A stretch of 64,000 bases of DNA from Kappaphycus alvarezii (lineage: Eukaryota; Rhodophyta; Florideophyceae; Gigartinales; Solieriaceae), in contig NADL03000522.1 of assembly GCA_002205965.3 (NCBI GenBank), forward strand, positions 186,001-250,000, in the 5' to 3' direction. A model generated the notes under the pieces. That model was not told where the DNA came from and did not search any database. It worked only from the letters and a program-made list of their open reading frames with translations. Shown here piece after piece: positions 54,839 to 64,000 of the stretch (position 1 is the stretch's first letter; every line of letters begins with the position of its first letter). A program made the position numbers and the translations under genes.

Positions 54839-56098
54839 GTCTGATAGTGTAAAAATGGTGTTGAAGAAAAAGAGATCCACTAACTACCCGAGGTGAGAGT
54901 CGTTGCGAGCGACTGAAGTGCACCGGTATAAGTTTTCGGGCGGTGGGGAGTAGTGGGCTTGAAAGCTGAGGGATTACTCTAGTAGCCAACTCTAAAGGAA
55001 TAGGCTCTACCACCTATGCTCTGCGACTGGCGTAAAGAAAAATTTCTTGGGTCTGATGTTGGCTTTCAACTTGGTAACTATTCGGGACTGGACCTGAAGT
55101 TGTCTGCCAAATTTCTTTTCCTTTCATGGGGGAAGAAATTTACTTAGCTTCTGTAGACTTTTTTCCCAAACTAAAATATCCATAAATCTACTAGGAGCAC
55201 CATAAAAAGTAGGGAAAGGCTGAGACCACCCGGTCCAATTAGTCCATTCCTTCCCCTCCAATATCACCTGGTTCGCGTACTCCTTCTTCGTCCCCAGATT
55301 TCTCGTCTTCCTCTCCATCCTCCCTGGCTTCCTCTTCGGACTCTAACTCGTCCTCCCGTTGTTCCATCTCATACACGAGCTCAATGGCCTCCTACACCCC
55401 AAAGCACTCCCTAACTTACCATACTCCTCCCGCGAGTCCCCTCTTGCCGATTAATGTGCTTTGATCATCACCAGGTGACGAGCAATCAGCTCCATCTAGC
55501 GTTTCCTTGTTTGGTGAGTGAAGTAATCCTCGGGGACAGTAGGGCCAGAAAGAAATGAAGGAGAGACAGTGATGGGACGAAGGTGACGGGCTTTAGTAAT
55601 AAAGCGAGAAGGACGGAGTGGGTGCATGATGGATGCCAAGGGGTGTATGTGAATTGTCGAGCTTTTGTTGTTGTACGGACGAATATAAATTTTGAACAGC
55701 GTCCGAAGTGTTTAAATACCTCCAATCGGCTCATTTTTACAGGCTCCCTGAATCAAAAAAATAGGCTAAATAGGTCTAGTAGTGGGATTTAGTGAAACAT
55801 CCCTAAAAAGGGTGCTTTATGGCGAGAATCGTGTGTAGAAATATTGGTTAAGGGAAAAGATATTTGCGGGCAACGAAGATCAAATAAACAGAAAAGAAGA
55901 AAATAATTACTATCAAAAGGGACGGTAATCGCTCATAAGAAGAGGAGCGAGAAAAATGAAAGAGTGTAATGAAATGTAAAATTTGTTACGCAAAAGAAAA
56001 GGAAAGGAAAGGTAGAATCAAAAGCAAAATTAGCTGAGTAGAGAAATGTAAAAGGGAGTGAATTTCTGCGCTTAAGGATAGTACCTCCATTTTTTCTC
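54838..56098 (-). mobile_element. 1.26-kb insertion in the block-B LINE, carrying an acidic-ORF fragment
   Basis: Absent at the matching point of block A (15,560-15,565). Minus strand contains an LTR-like sequence (54,860-55,238) and the end of an acidic ORF (55,400-55,239) with ELVYEMEQRED, EEEARED and a stop; copy d has PELVYEVNNGEN at this place. The 55,400-56,098 part is unrecognised and AT-rich. It shows that the acidic-ORF repeat moves. Terminal duplication not resolved. Confidence 0.6.
55239..55400 (-). pseudogene. Acidic-ORF repeat, copy e (C-terminal fragment)
   Basis: ELVYEMEQREDELESEEEAR, then GEEDEKSGDEEG, ending GGEGMD-stop (TAA at 55,239-55,241). The basic part and N-terminus are missing. 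Confidence 0.55.
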
Positions 56099-56099
56099 T

Positions 56100-57100
56100 A
56101 AAATCCGTCCAAAGCGTCGCTGTACGTCGCGATTGACCAGATATAAGTGAGCAGAACAACTCTGGACAACCTGTTGGTGGACGAGCTGGAGGAGAAGGAG
56201 GCGGCTGCAGCGATGTTCTCGGCGCAATTGAGTCCGATCCGAGTGGGGTACCGCTTCGCATCCAGTGATTTCACTGGAAGTTGGAGTTCAAGAAAGACCT
56301 CCGAATCAAGGACCCGCTTGCCAGTGTGTAGGCGCAGCGCGCCATCATATCGCCAAACATAGGCGGTGAGCGGCGCCGGGACTACCCTCAGTAGGGTGAC
56401 GAGTTTGCAGACTCCGAGGTAATTTCGGAGCACCTGGAACGATATTTTCATATCCTTGAGGTTGGTGATGGCCTCATGGAACGGTTCGAGGGACTAGACG
56501 TGGGTAGTGAAAGTTCTCCGGTGAGGGTCTGTGAGACGATAAGAGAGTTGGGGACGATAACTCCCTCATGATATTCTTGTTTTAATACCTTCGGGGGGAG
56601 ACGCTGCAGGGATTCCGGTGGGGTCGTTTGCAGTCTGATGTCTGCCGACAGCAGACGTTTCATTTTGGCAAAGAGAGATTCAAACCCTTGGTATTGACGT
56701 CAAGAAACGAGAGCATTTGAACTGCGCGGCAAATATGATCCTGGCGCGCAATTATGTACCCGTCGTCGTGGTACCAAACTTGAAACAGCATTCGACCAAT
56801 TCGTTTGTCTCTCTCGTCTGGGAAAATTAAGAGTTCTTGGACCTTTCATATAACGGGGTGCAGAACAAAGACGAAGAGAAAGCCGCCGAATTTATCCAGT
56901 TATTGCGTCCCTTGCAAACTTCTGATAGTTTGGCGATCGGTCCACAAGTATGCTGGCTGGAAAGCAAAGCAGTAGGAGGCCCGCGGTATTAATTCTGGGA
57001 GAAGGGTTCCGACAGCTGCCAAAAAAATGTGAGCGACTGTTCTATTATGAAAAAATTTTCTTGCTATAGGAAATTCCTCTCCACAAAATTCTGTATTCTT
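56100..57100 (-). pseudogene. LINE-1 family RT core and thumb, block B
   Basis: Minus strand: palm with QVWYHDDGYIIAR at about 56,790-56,750, so the catalytic DD is kept where block A has YHGDV; thumb 56,451-56,098 with QVLRNYLGVCKL, VLDSEVFLELQLPV, GLNCAENIAAAASF. Other frames and stops intervene. Confidence 0.8.
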
Positions 57101-57850
57101 CATCCTTAACCTCTGATTTTTCATAGCAACGCTTCCATCTATTATCTTTTAGGAATGAAATCCTGAAACTGCTTTCCCCATGCGAATCTAAATTCACTGT
57201 ACAATCATATATCCATTTATCTCTGAGGATTTTGATCCCCCTTTTCAACAAAGAAATCTTTTGACTCAAGATGTGCTTCGTCCTCCAAATTCAGTTCCAA
57301 TATTTTATCAAGCAATTTTTTTATTCTTTACCCATTGCATGCAAATTCAAAGCTGCAGCATTGCCTCCCTTTTTTATTTCTTCCGATGCCGTGGAACTTT
57401 TCGAAAACGTATTTGAAGTTCGAAATCGTCGTCGTCGAGGCAAAAACCCCTCCGTCAACTACCCCATCCTCTCTCTCCCTTTTTATCTCAATATGACCCG
57501 CTTCCGCCCGTCCTTCAGCATAGCCAAATCTTCCCAAGGCCGCCGCCACCTCAATGCTTTGGCCTTGATGGCCAATAGACCAAACTACTGTAGTGATTAT
57601 TGTAGAAGAATGGAAAAGGACCGCGTTCGGGGTTGGGTCCGCCGGATCTCTCTGGAGGCTGAGGAGGCATGAGGAGGTGGAAGAGGAGGAATCTGATGCT
57701 GAGGTGGAGAGATCGGAAGGTGAGGGAGACTGAGTGGACCCGCGGGAGGCCCTAGTGTACAACAGTGAGGGAGCTGCAATGTAGGATGGAGGAGAGGGTA
57801 AGGGAGTACAACTCGCAGTAAACCAACCCCATTTTTCCCACTGCCCAATA
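57100..57850 (+). pseudogene. Acidic-ORF repeat, copy b
   Basis: ATG at 57,493: MTRFRPSFSIAKSSQGRR, LMANRPNYCSDYCRRMEKDR, GWVRRISLEAEEA-stop (57,672). The frame is open upstream to 57,271. The acidic middle continues in another frame. No LTR-like sequence follows here, unlike copies a, c and d. Confidence 0.62.
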
Positions 57851-57989
57851 AGTTATGTATTCACTCTTATCAGGTCTCGCGCTTTTTAAAGCCTCTGCAC
57901 AGCCCTTTTGGACATGAAATATTTCTTGGATGTAGCTAATGCTTAAAAATACAGCAGTATGCCGGCTAGGAGATCAGTACAGTAGTCCT

Positions 57990-59140
57990 TGAAGTGTTTA
58001 AAATCTGTTGAGAGAATAATATTTGGGGGTCTCGACGTCCCAAACAAGGGTGAAATGTGGGTAGATTTAATATTTGAAAGATATGGTCGGTTGCGGCCGG
58101 AATATCGTACAGGATGACCAACAGTACCTCTTAAATTTCTATGAAAAGGTTCAAGTACCCAGATTAAAAGCATTTGCAAGTCTACAGTCAGCACGCCGTA
58201 TGCGGAATCCGTTCCAGACTTTTAGAAACCCCTTTGAACACCACGTAAAAATGTGTCGGCTTCAGCTCGAGTGTCTATCACCATTTGGAGGGACTGAAAG
58301 TACTTGGCTGCCTTCGCGGAACTTCATTCTTGCGGCAAATGCCGAACAATATAGGTAGCGTCTCACCTGCAGCGATCAGACCGGGTGTGCTGTCCGTTTT
58401 ATCCACCAGCCTAAGGGGCCTGTCGGCTATCCACGGAGCCAGATATGCCAGAGCTGTACCTGCGGCAAGGATTGGTGTAATGCCAGAACCGCCGGCAGAG
58501 GGTTCAGATGTAAAATCTCTGACAGCTATAAGGACGTCGTTTTCAGTGAAGTTGCGGAACAACATGTTGGTTTGTCCCGGAAAAAGTCCCTCGTCTTTTT
58601 TGACGGCGTTTTTTTGGGGATGTTTGTGGAGCGGGCGTGGATGACGCCAGGGGTTGGTGGGAGTGCACCTAGCGAATCTAGGGCTTGAAGGCCATACTAA
58701 ATGCCACCCCCCTTGGCCAGTCTAGTAGGCTGTCTAATGTTCAGATGTTGCTGGTCGGTATCAGCCTTCTCGACGCCGGGCCTGCCATGGGGCGGGAAGA
58801 GAACCATCTGGAACCTTCCGCTTGGATCGGGATGTGATCTATGTTGGTTAGCGTAAAGTTAATTGTCGCAATTACGAGCCGCAGTTATTGTGGCGAGAGA
58901 GAGAGAATAATCTATATTGAACGTGGAAATGGGCCACTTGGGAGTGGCCAGGGCAAGGGATCTACGAGGTTCGGCGTGTGCCGTGAAATGCGGCGTGAGG
59001 GGCGAGATATTAGTGAGAAAGCGGAGGTAATCAGTAGTCAAACTCGTACGACGGCTACGAGCAAAGTGGGAGGCCAGGAAGGAGAGCAGTGCTTGGGCAG
59101 ATTTCACAAAGGCACTATTTTTGTTCTCTAATATTATTGC
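57990..59140 (-). pseudogene. LINE-1 family 5' half, block B
   Basis: Minus strand: TTDYLRFLTNISPLT, ALATPKWPIS, GRPGVEKADTDQQHLN, then FTENDVLIAVRDFTSEPSAG and GSGITPILAAGTAL. The last is the RT N-terminal block (usual DVL.A..SF..GSAGGPDGLTP). Collinear with 17,960-19,133. Confidence 0.75.
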
Positions 59141-59149
59141 AAGGTACCG

Positions 59150-59860
59150 TTCTTGACCACCAACATCCCATGCTCCAGGAGCAACCGCTCGGAAACCCTG
59201 GACATCTTCAGCGACGACATCATACACTGCTTGCATGGCCGAGAGCGAATTGCGTGTCACGACCACCAGGCTACCGTACTCACGTCGGACCTAACAAAGC
59301 CCGCGTAACACCTGGTAATGGAGCCCCGTTCTAATGGCTAATACTACAAAAGACCAGACGTCAAGGCTATAGAAAGCACCGAAGGGCAGACATTTTCGAC
59401 GTTACATTCGTCAATCCAATTGCTACCTCCAACACACGGGCCCGCTGCTTCGACCCCTCGACATCTCTGAACGAGGCGAAAGCGTCAAAGTTTAGGGGGT
59501 ATCAAGACTTAATCACCACGCATCCCAGGTACCGACTGATCCCAGTGCCCATATCCACTTTTGGCGGATGGCACCCTTACGCATTCGCGGTGCTTACTGG
59601 CGTTGCTGGGCAGCACGACGCCGTACGAGCTATAAAGACCTTAGGGTGGATGCGATCTGTCTTCATACAAAGACACGCTGTACATGGTTTTGTCCAACGC
59701 AGCATGCATTACGGCTGGCCTCACACCAGCCCTGTGAGGTAGTACCTCATGACTCGACCTCATTTCCAGACTCTCAATTACACAAACTTGTCCCTCTAGC
59801 CTCGGAAACAGCAGTCCTGCATCCCTTATCAGTAAAGCACCCAAATCCCCCCCCTCATAT
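59150..59860 (+). pseudogene. LINE-2 family C-terminus and 3' end, block B
   Basis: Plus strand: CSRSNRSETLDIFSDDIIHC, RERIACHD, RPDVKAIESTEG, DVTFVNPIATSNTRARCF, RLIPVPISTFGGWHPYAFAVL, then FVQRSMHYGWPHTSPVR-stop at 59,742, 3' UTR and CAGTAAAGCACCCAAA. Collinear with 25,090-25,790. One or two stops and a shift near 59,400. Confidence 0.82.
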
Positions 59861-61030
59861 TTGTGGAGGCCGAAAGGGTGAAACCTGGCATTGACAAAGG
59901 AGCACAGGGCGAGCTGGCGTTGCATTTTCAGTGCTTCGATTCCGGCTGTGGCACCAGCTGGACGGCGGCGAGAATGAGGTAGGGTGCGGGCTGACCATGA
60001 AGACGTCAATTGCTTGTGGCCGTGGTGAGAATTCAAGATAGTCGATGAAGATATCTATGCGGTGCCAAGACTGCGGTGTAAGATCACCTGGGAACTCCTT
60101 TGGGAATAGGCAGATGGATGGATGCCGAAGGAGGGGTATGAGCTTATACCGAATGTGATTATGACGTCTGACAATTGAGATACGTACCACCCCAGTGGAT
60201 GTCCTGAAACAGTGCACCCAACTATTCGGTTGGTCCTATTACAGTACTTATCGCAGTGCTAAATGCAAACCCTCAGGACTGTAATTTTGTACGCACACCC
60301 CTGGATATATCTCGCAAAAGTAAAACACCAAATCTTTCACCTCTGATCCCCTTCCCAACAACGCCGCAACACTCGCAGAGCGCAATAAATATCGCTACTA
60401 CGGCACTCAATGAGACCAAAACGATACATTACCATATTTTGTTGGGATTGATGTCTAGGTCGCCTTTTGTGACGTCGGTCATTGTTTCTTCCTCCGCCCT
60501 GCTTCCTTCGCTGCTTCCCGTCGGGATTCCTCCCCTCAATAGGAGCTCCGCGACTTCCTTACCTCTTTCTAGTCCACATGATTCCATCTAATGCAGTTTG
60601 TGATACTTAGTCTGTTTTTTTGATAGTTTAAGGTTAGCCCAAAAGTCTACATAAGCTGATTCAACTGCTTTTCCTTGTAGGGGTCAAGCAAGTTATGAGA
60701 CAAATTCAATTGTGTCAACATCCAAGTAGTCTAGACGTTCAAAGTCAGCATATACCCTAACAAACATTTCCTCAACGCTATTCATTGGGCATAGGTTGTA
60801 CAAACTGCCCTTTTATACTGCCTTATAGCATATATATATCGTCTTTCTTTGTTTTTATCTTCTCGTTCCCACAGCCATACTTCGGTAGAGCTCTTGTCGC
60901 TTGCAAAGTCTTCGTCTTTGGAAAACTGGCTCTGTGAATAATATCTTCGGATTATTTATCCCTATCATTTGTTACTCTTTTGGAAAAGGTTTTACTCGAG
61001 GTATCCAAGTTGTTAAGTATTTGGTAACAT
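59861..61030 (+). other. Duplicated stretch, then LTR-like leader of TyA-3
   Basis: 59,861-60,550 pairs with 25,791-26,480; no gene recognised. 60,560-61,030 pairs with 26,481-26,990 and has TTAGCCCAAAAGTC, ATAAGCTGATTCAACTGC and GGTCAAGCAAGTT, as in the other LTR-like copies. Confidence 0.55.
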
Positions 61031-61034
61031 TTAA

Positions 61035-64000
61035 GTGGGATTTTTTTTTGCAACCATGGATCTCAACGCTGTCTTTATATCGTTAATAGAGAGCAAGACT
61101 GAGGGCAATGAGGAGTTTCTTTTTACATATGTTAATGTTTCGGTGCGTGAAAATAGCGATGAAGAGAAGGCCTCAAGTATCTTCACCTATCTTTATGGTG
61201 AGGCAAAGCATAAATATAAAACCAAGCTCATCGATGGGTAGACCCATAATAAAAAATTGGTTTAGCTTCGCTGAGATATTTGAGTGGCTTGTGGAAGAAT
61301 ATTATAATGAGGAAGAACCAGATGAGATGATTTGTACTGCAATGTAGCCCCAACTTAGCGTCGATGAGTTCTTAAGCTCATTTGTATACTTATGTGATCT
61401 CTATGAAAAGGATAGGTTCAACACCCAAGCGAAGTACTGAATTCTGCGTAAGGTCGCGATGGAGGATAAATTTTTCTCCAATTTCCTCCCTGCTAAGGAC
61501 TCTCAAACTTTTATTGAGCTGAAGTTTACCAGGGTAGAGTTTTGCCAAAATTTGGAGACATTTCAGAAGGTGAGTAGAGTACCGAAGGGAGACCCTACAT
61601 CTATGTCTACCGTATATATTGAAATGAATTATAAAAATGCGGCTACGGATGCAGAGGCATTGTAATCTGTCAGGTTCGATGTTAAAAACTTGGAAGAACG
61701 GCTGGAAACCAGTTTGGTAATCTTCTTGACATGATAACCTTGCAGTTGGATAGTATTAATCATATTATCAAGAACAAACGTTTTAGGGTCCCGAAGGCAG
61801 CAGAAGTCTGCTCCTGTTGCCACAAGCCCGGATACTTTACAAATATTTGCCCTGAGAATTCACATAGAAATAATCGTCGTGGAAAATTCGGTCGTTATTG
61901 GCACCATGAAAGTAACTTCTGGTCTAAAGACAACAGACGAGCAAATTTATCGGGCGCGAGAAGCAAATAAGGACTACGGCTTTGAGCAAAACACTAAGGA
62001 TAGAAAGTTGACCGATACTCGTAACGAATTCATCGCTCACCAAACCAGTCAAGTCATTGTGACAAAAATTGGATGGAGAAAGGAAATTTTTATAGAAAAC
62101 CCCAGGTTAGATTATGGAATGTTTGAACATATCTCAGTACATGTACATCATCGGACGAAGAGGTCTGATCAAGTTGTTCCAGGAGTGGAAATCACTCCTG
62201 CCAAGAAAATTAAAACAATAAGAAGTTCAAGAGTATACCGAAGGACATGTTGGAGTATGTGAAGAAGTACAATTTGGTAGCTTCTTCTACATCGGCCCCA
62301 ACTGTAACGAAGTTTGATCAACTTTCGAGGAATAATGCAGAAAATGCGAGGAAAGAACTCAACAAAATTATAATTTCTAGCAAGTCCGCTGAGGGTAAGA
62401 AATTGTTTCTCCAATCGGCCGAGACAGCACCAACACGTCTTAAGCTGAAACTAGTAAAAATATTGGGAATAAAGATCCAAGCTCTTCTCGATTCAGAGGC
62501 TGTTGTAAATCTCATTTCAGAAATTTTGGTGATAAATCTATGAGTTTACCAGCTATTTTTCAAAAAAAAATGAATGATTTTACCGATGGGCTTTCATATG
62601 TGAGAATATATAGCGATGATGTGGTGATATTTTCGAAAATCATGGATGAACACATATCGGCTATCAGCGCAGTGGTGAATTCGATATCGTTATAAAGTCT
62701 GAATATTAAGTTGATAAAATGCTTCTTTGCGAAAAAAACATTCAAGTACTCGTTCATATTGTCGATCAAGAAGGAATTGAGGTTGATCCAGAAAAGACGG
62801 AAAAAATAAAATTTGCATCTGGGGCCCAATTTAAGGACGGAGGCTCGAGGTTTCAAAGGTCTTTCCTCATATTACAGAAGATTTACCCAGGATTCCGCCA
62901 AGACGGCAGCTTCGTGACATGCAAATACTACGAAGAACGGGAAAGAGTTTTCTGGAACGAGGAAATCCAAAATTCATTGGAGGAACTTAAACGAGAAGCT
63001 CTGTGTAGCTCCAGTGCTCATGTATCCATATTTCGAGAGGCCATTTGTTGTGGAAACAGATGCCTCAGGAAGGTTGCTGGGTGCCGTTTTTCAAAAATAT
63101 GAAACCGGACGGCTAAACCCTGTTTAATTTCCAAATCATACCCTTAGTAATGTTGAAAAGAGAAACTCAGTCTGCGAGAAATAAAAACTAGATGTCGTCT
63201 TCGCGTCGAAAATTTTTCGCCTCTACATTGATTGCTCGAAAATTTGTCTTGTTAATTGATCACCAGGAGCTTAAATCTGCATTCTAAAAGAATGGTACCC
63301 ATCACTGCTTGGCTCGGTGGCTCGAAAGTGTTTTCAGGACGTCGGTTTGGAATTGTGCATAGAACCGGACGCAACAGTCAGCCTGCTTATTACCGATCCC
63401 ATTTGAAGGAACCATTTTATCCAAGTGAAAAAGCTTCTTACGACATTGTTGGAGTTGCTGAGATGCAATTTCACATAGTAGCGAGTACGAACCTAGTTTG
63501 CAGAGACTAAATTTTTTTGACGGACTACAAATTAGAAAAATTGATCTTGAACACAGAAATTGGGTACGCAGGAACCAAAAGGCTTTTAAATTGTGGGATG
63601 GTAAACTCTTCCGTTACACCGAGCAGGTCCTCGACTAGAAGCCTCTTTGAAAGGAAAAAAGACGATCCTAAGGGCTTTCCAAGAACATTTAGGGTATTAT
63701 GGTCTAAAAACAACCAAAAAATCAATTTCAGAAAGCTTTAGGTGGTCATGTACCCACAAAGACGTCTCTAATCTCGGGAAAAGCTGCGAAATGTGTCAAA
63801 AACTCACTCCGATCCGAATTAAAACACTCTTCTTAGTTTTCCAGTTTCCGATCTATTTTAAACCTTCTCAAACCATTTTCCAGCAAACTCAGTGAAGCAT
63901 CTTCTGGAAACAAATATTTCCTTACAAGGGTGGAACAAATTACTGAATGGCCACTAGAAGCTGCAGTTGTGGAGGCAAGTGCTGAGTTGGCCCTGAGACT
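61035..64000 (+). mobile_element. TyA-3: decayed Ty3-type element with internal deletion
   Basis: Gag from ATG 61,056 (MDLNAVFISL); knuckle at about 61,800-61,845 (CSCCHKPGYFTNIC; the ligand His is Tyr); protease at 62,440-62,540 (LLDSEAVVNLIS; DSG is DSE). Then a jump straight to YSDDVVIFSK (about 62,605), so about 1.1-1.2 kb of pol is missing relative to TyA-2. RNase H 63,015-63,300 (VVETDASGRLLGAVF and IDHQELK); integrase finger with CEMCQK near 63,790. Cut by the window end. Confidence 0.82.
61731..62543 (+). pseudogene. TyA-3 gag C-terminus and protease remnant
   Basis: Frames 61,731-61,970, 61,879-62,262 and 62,247-62,543. Basic segment NSHRNNRRGKFGRY follows the decayed knuckle. The protease strand KILGIKIQALLDSEAVVNLIS keeps the Asp but not the Gly. 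Frames overlap because of one-base changes. Confidence 0.68.

Larger units (their letters stand above)
50040..64000. repeat. Segmental duplication, block B
   Basis: Collinear with 12,011-31,000; anchors are listed there. Block B lacks the copia element (empty site about 59,143) and has an extra 1.26 kb at 54,838-56,098. It runs off the window in TyA-3. Confidence 0.85.

Noticed and set aside
1-64000. CRISPR arrays, rRNA or tRNA genes
   Set aside because: No regularly spaced short repeats and no rRNA-like or tRNA-like sequence noticed on either strand; a tRNA scan was not possible.

Overview
The window looks like a transposon-dominated, gene-poor accessory region of a filamentous eukaryote, most likely a plant-associated fungus. 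This is inferred from the mix of Ty3, Ty1/copia and LINE retrotransposons, one small secreted cysteine-rich protein gene present twice, and a TATA box plus pyrimidine-rich leader in front of it. The species cannot be named from the sequence. I saw no rRNA, tRNA or CRISPR array and no housekeeping gene.

Layout. 1-2.86 kb: decayed Ty3 element of a family called TyA here (TyA-1). 4.3-5.4 kb: LINE 3' ends and a block repeated at 39.7-40.4 kb. 5,661-11,542: near-complete Ty3 chromovirus with both LTRs, a 5-bp target duplication, primer site, polypurine tract and an unusual structured leader. 12-31 kb (block A) and 50-64 kb (block B) are diverged copies of one segment. In both, the order is a secreted-protein gene, a minus-strand LINE broken by other insertions, a plus-strand LINE end, then a TyA element. 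Only block A carries a Ty1/copia element (19,141-25,074, minus strand). Only block B carries a 1.26-kb insertion (54,838-56,098). 32-40 kb: AT-rich sequence with LINE pieces, one copy of an acidic-ORF repeat and a single-copy gene relic (37.2-39.5 kb). 40,766-46,085: a 5'-truncated chromovirus on the minus strand. 46.1-49.9 kb: an empty-site paralogue of the Ty3 insertion, a LINE end split by a solo LTR, another acidic-ORF copy and a LINE zinc-domain fragment.

Three things tie the window together. (1) Three insertions can be dated relative to the duplications because the other copy keeps the uninterrupted site. (2) Most short dispersed repeats turn out to be 5'-truncated LINE ends sharing one 3' terminal tag. 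(3) A short ORF with a basic Arg-rich motif followed by an acidic Glu-rich stretch occurs five times, mostly next to an LTR-like sequence shared with TyA; I recognise no family for it. The best candidate for expressed host function is the secreted-protein pair at 13,700 and 52,013. Coordinates of decayed elements are approximate because they were aligned by eye.
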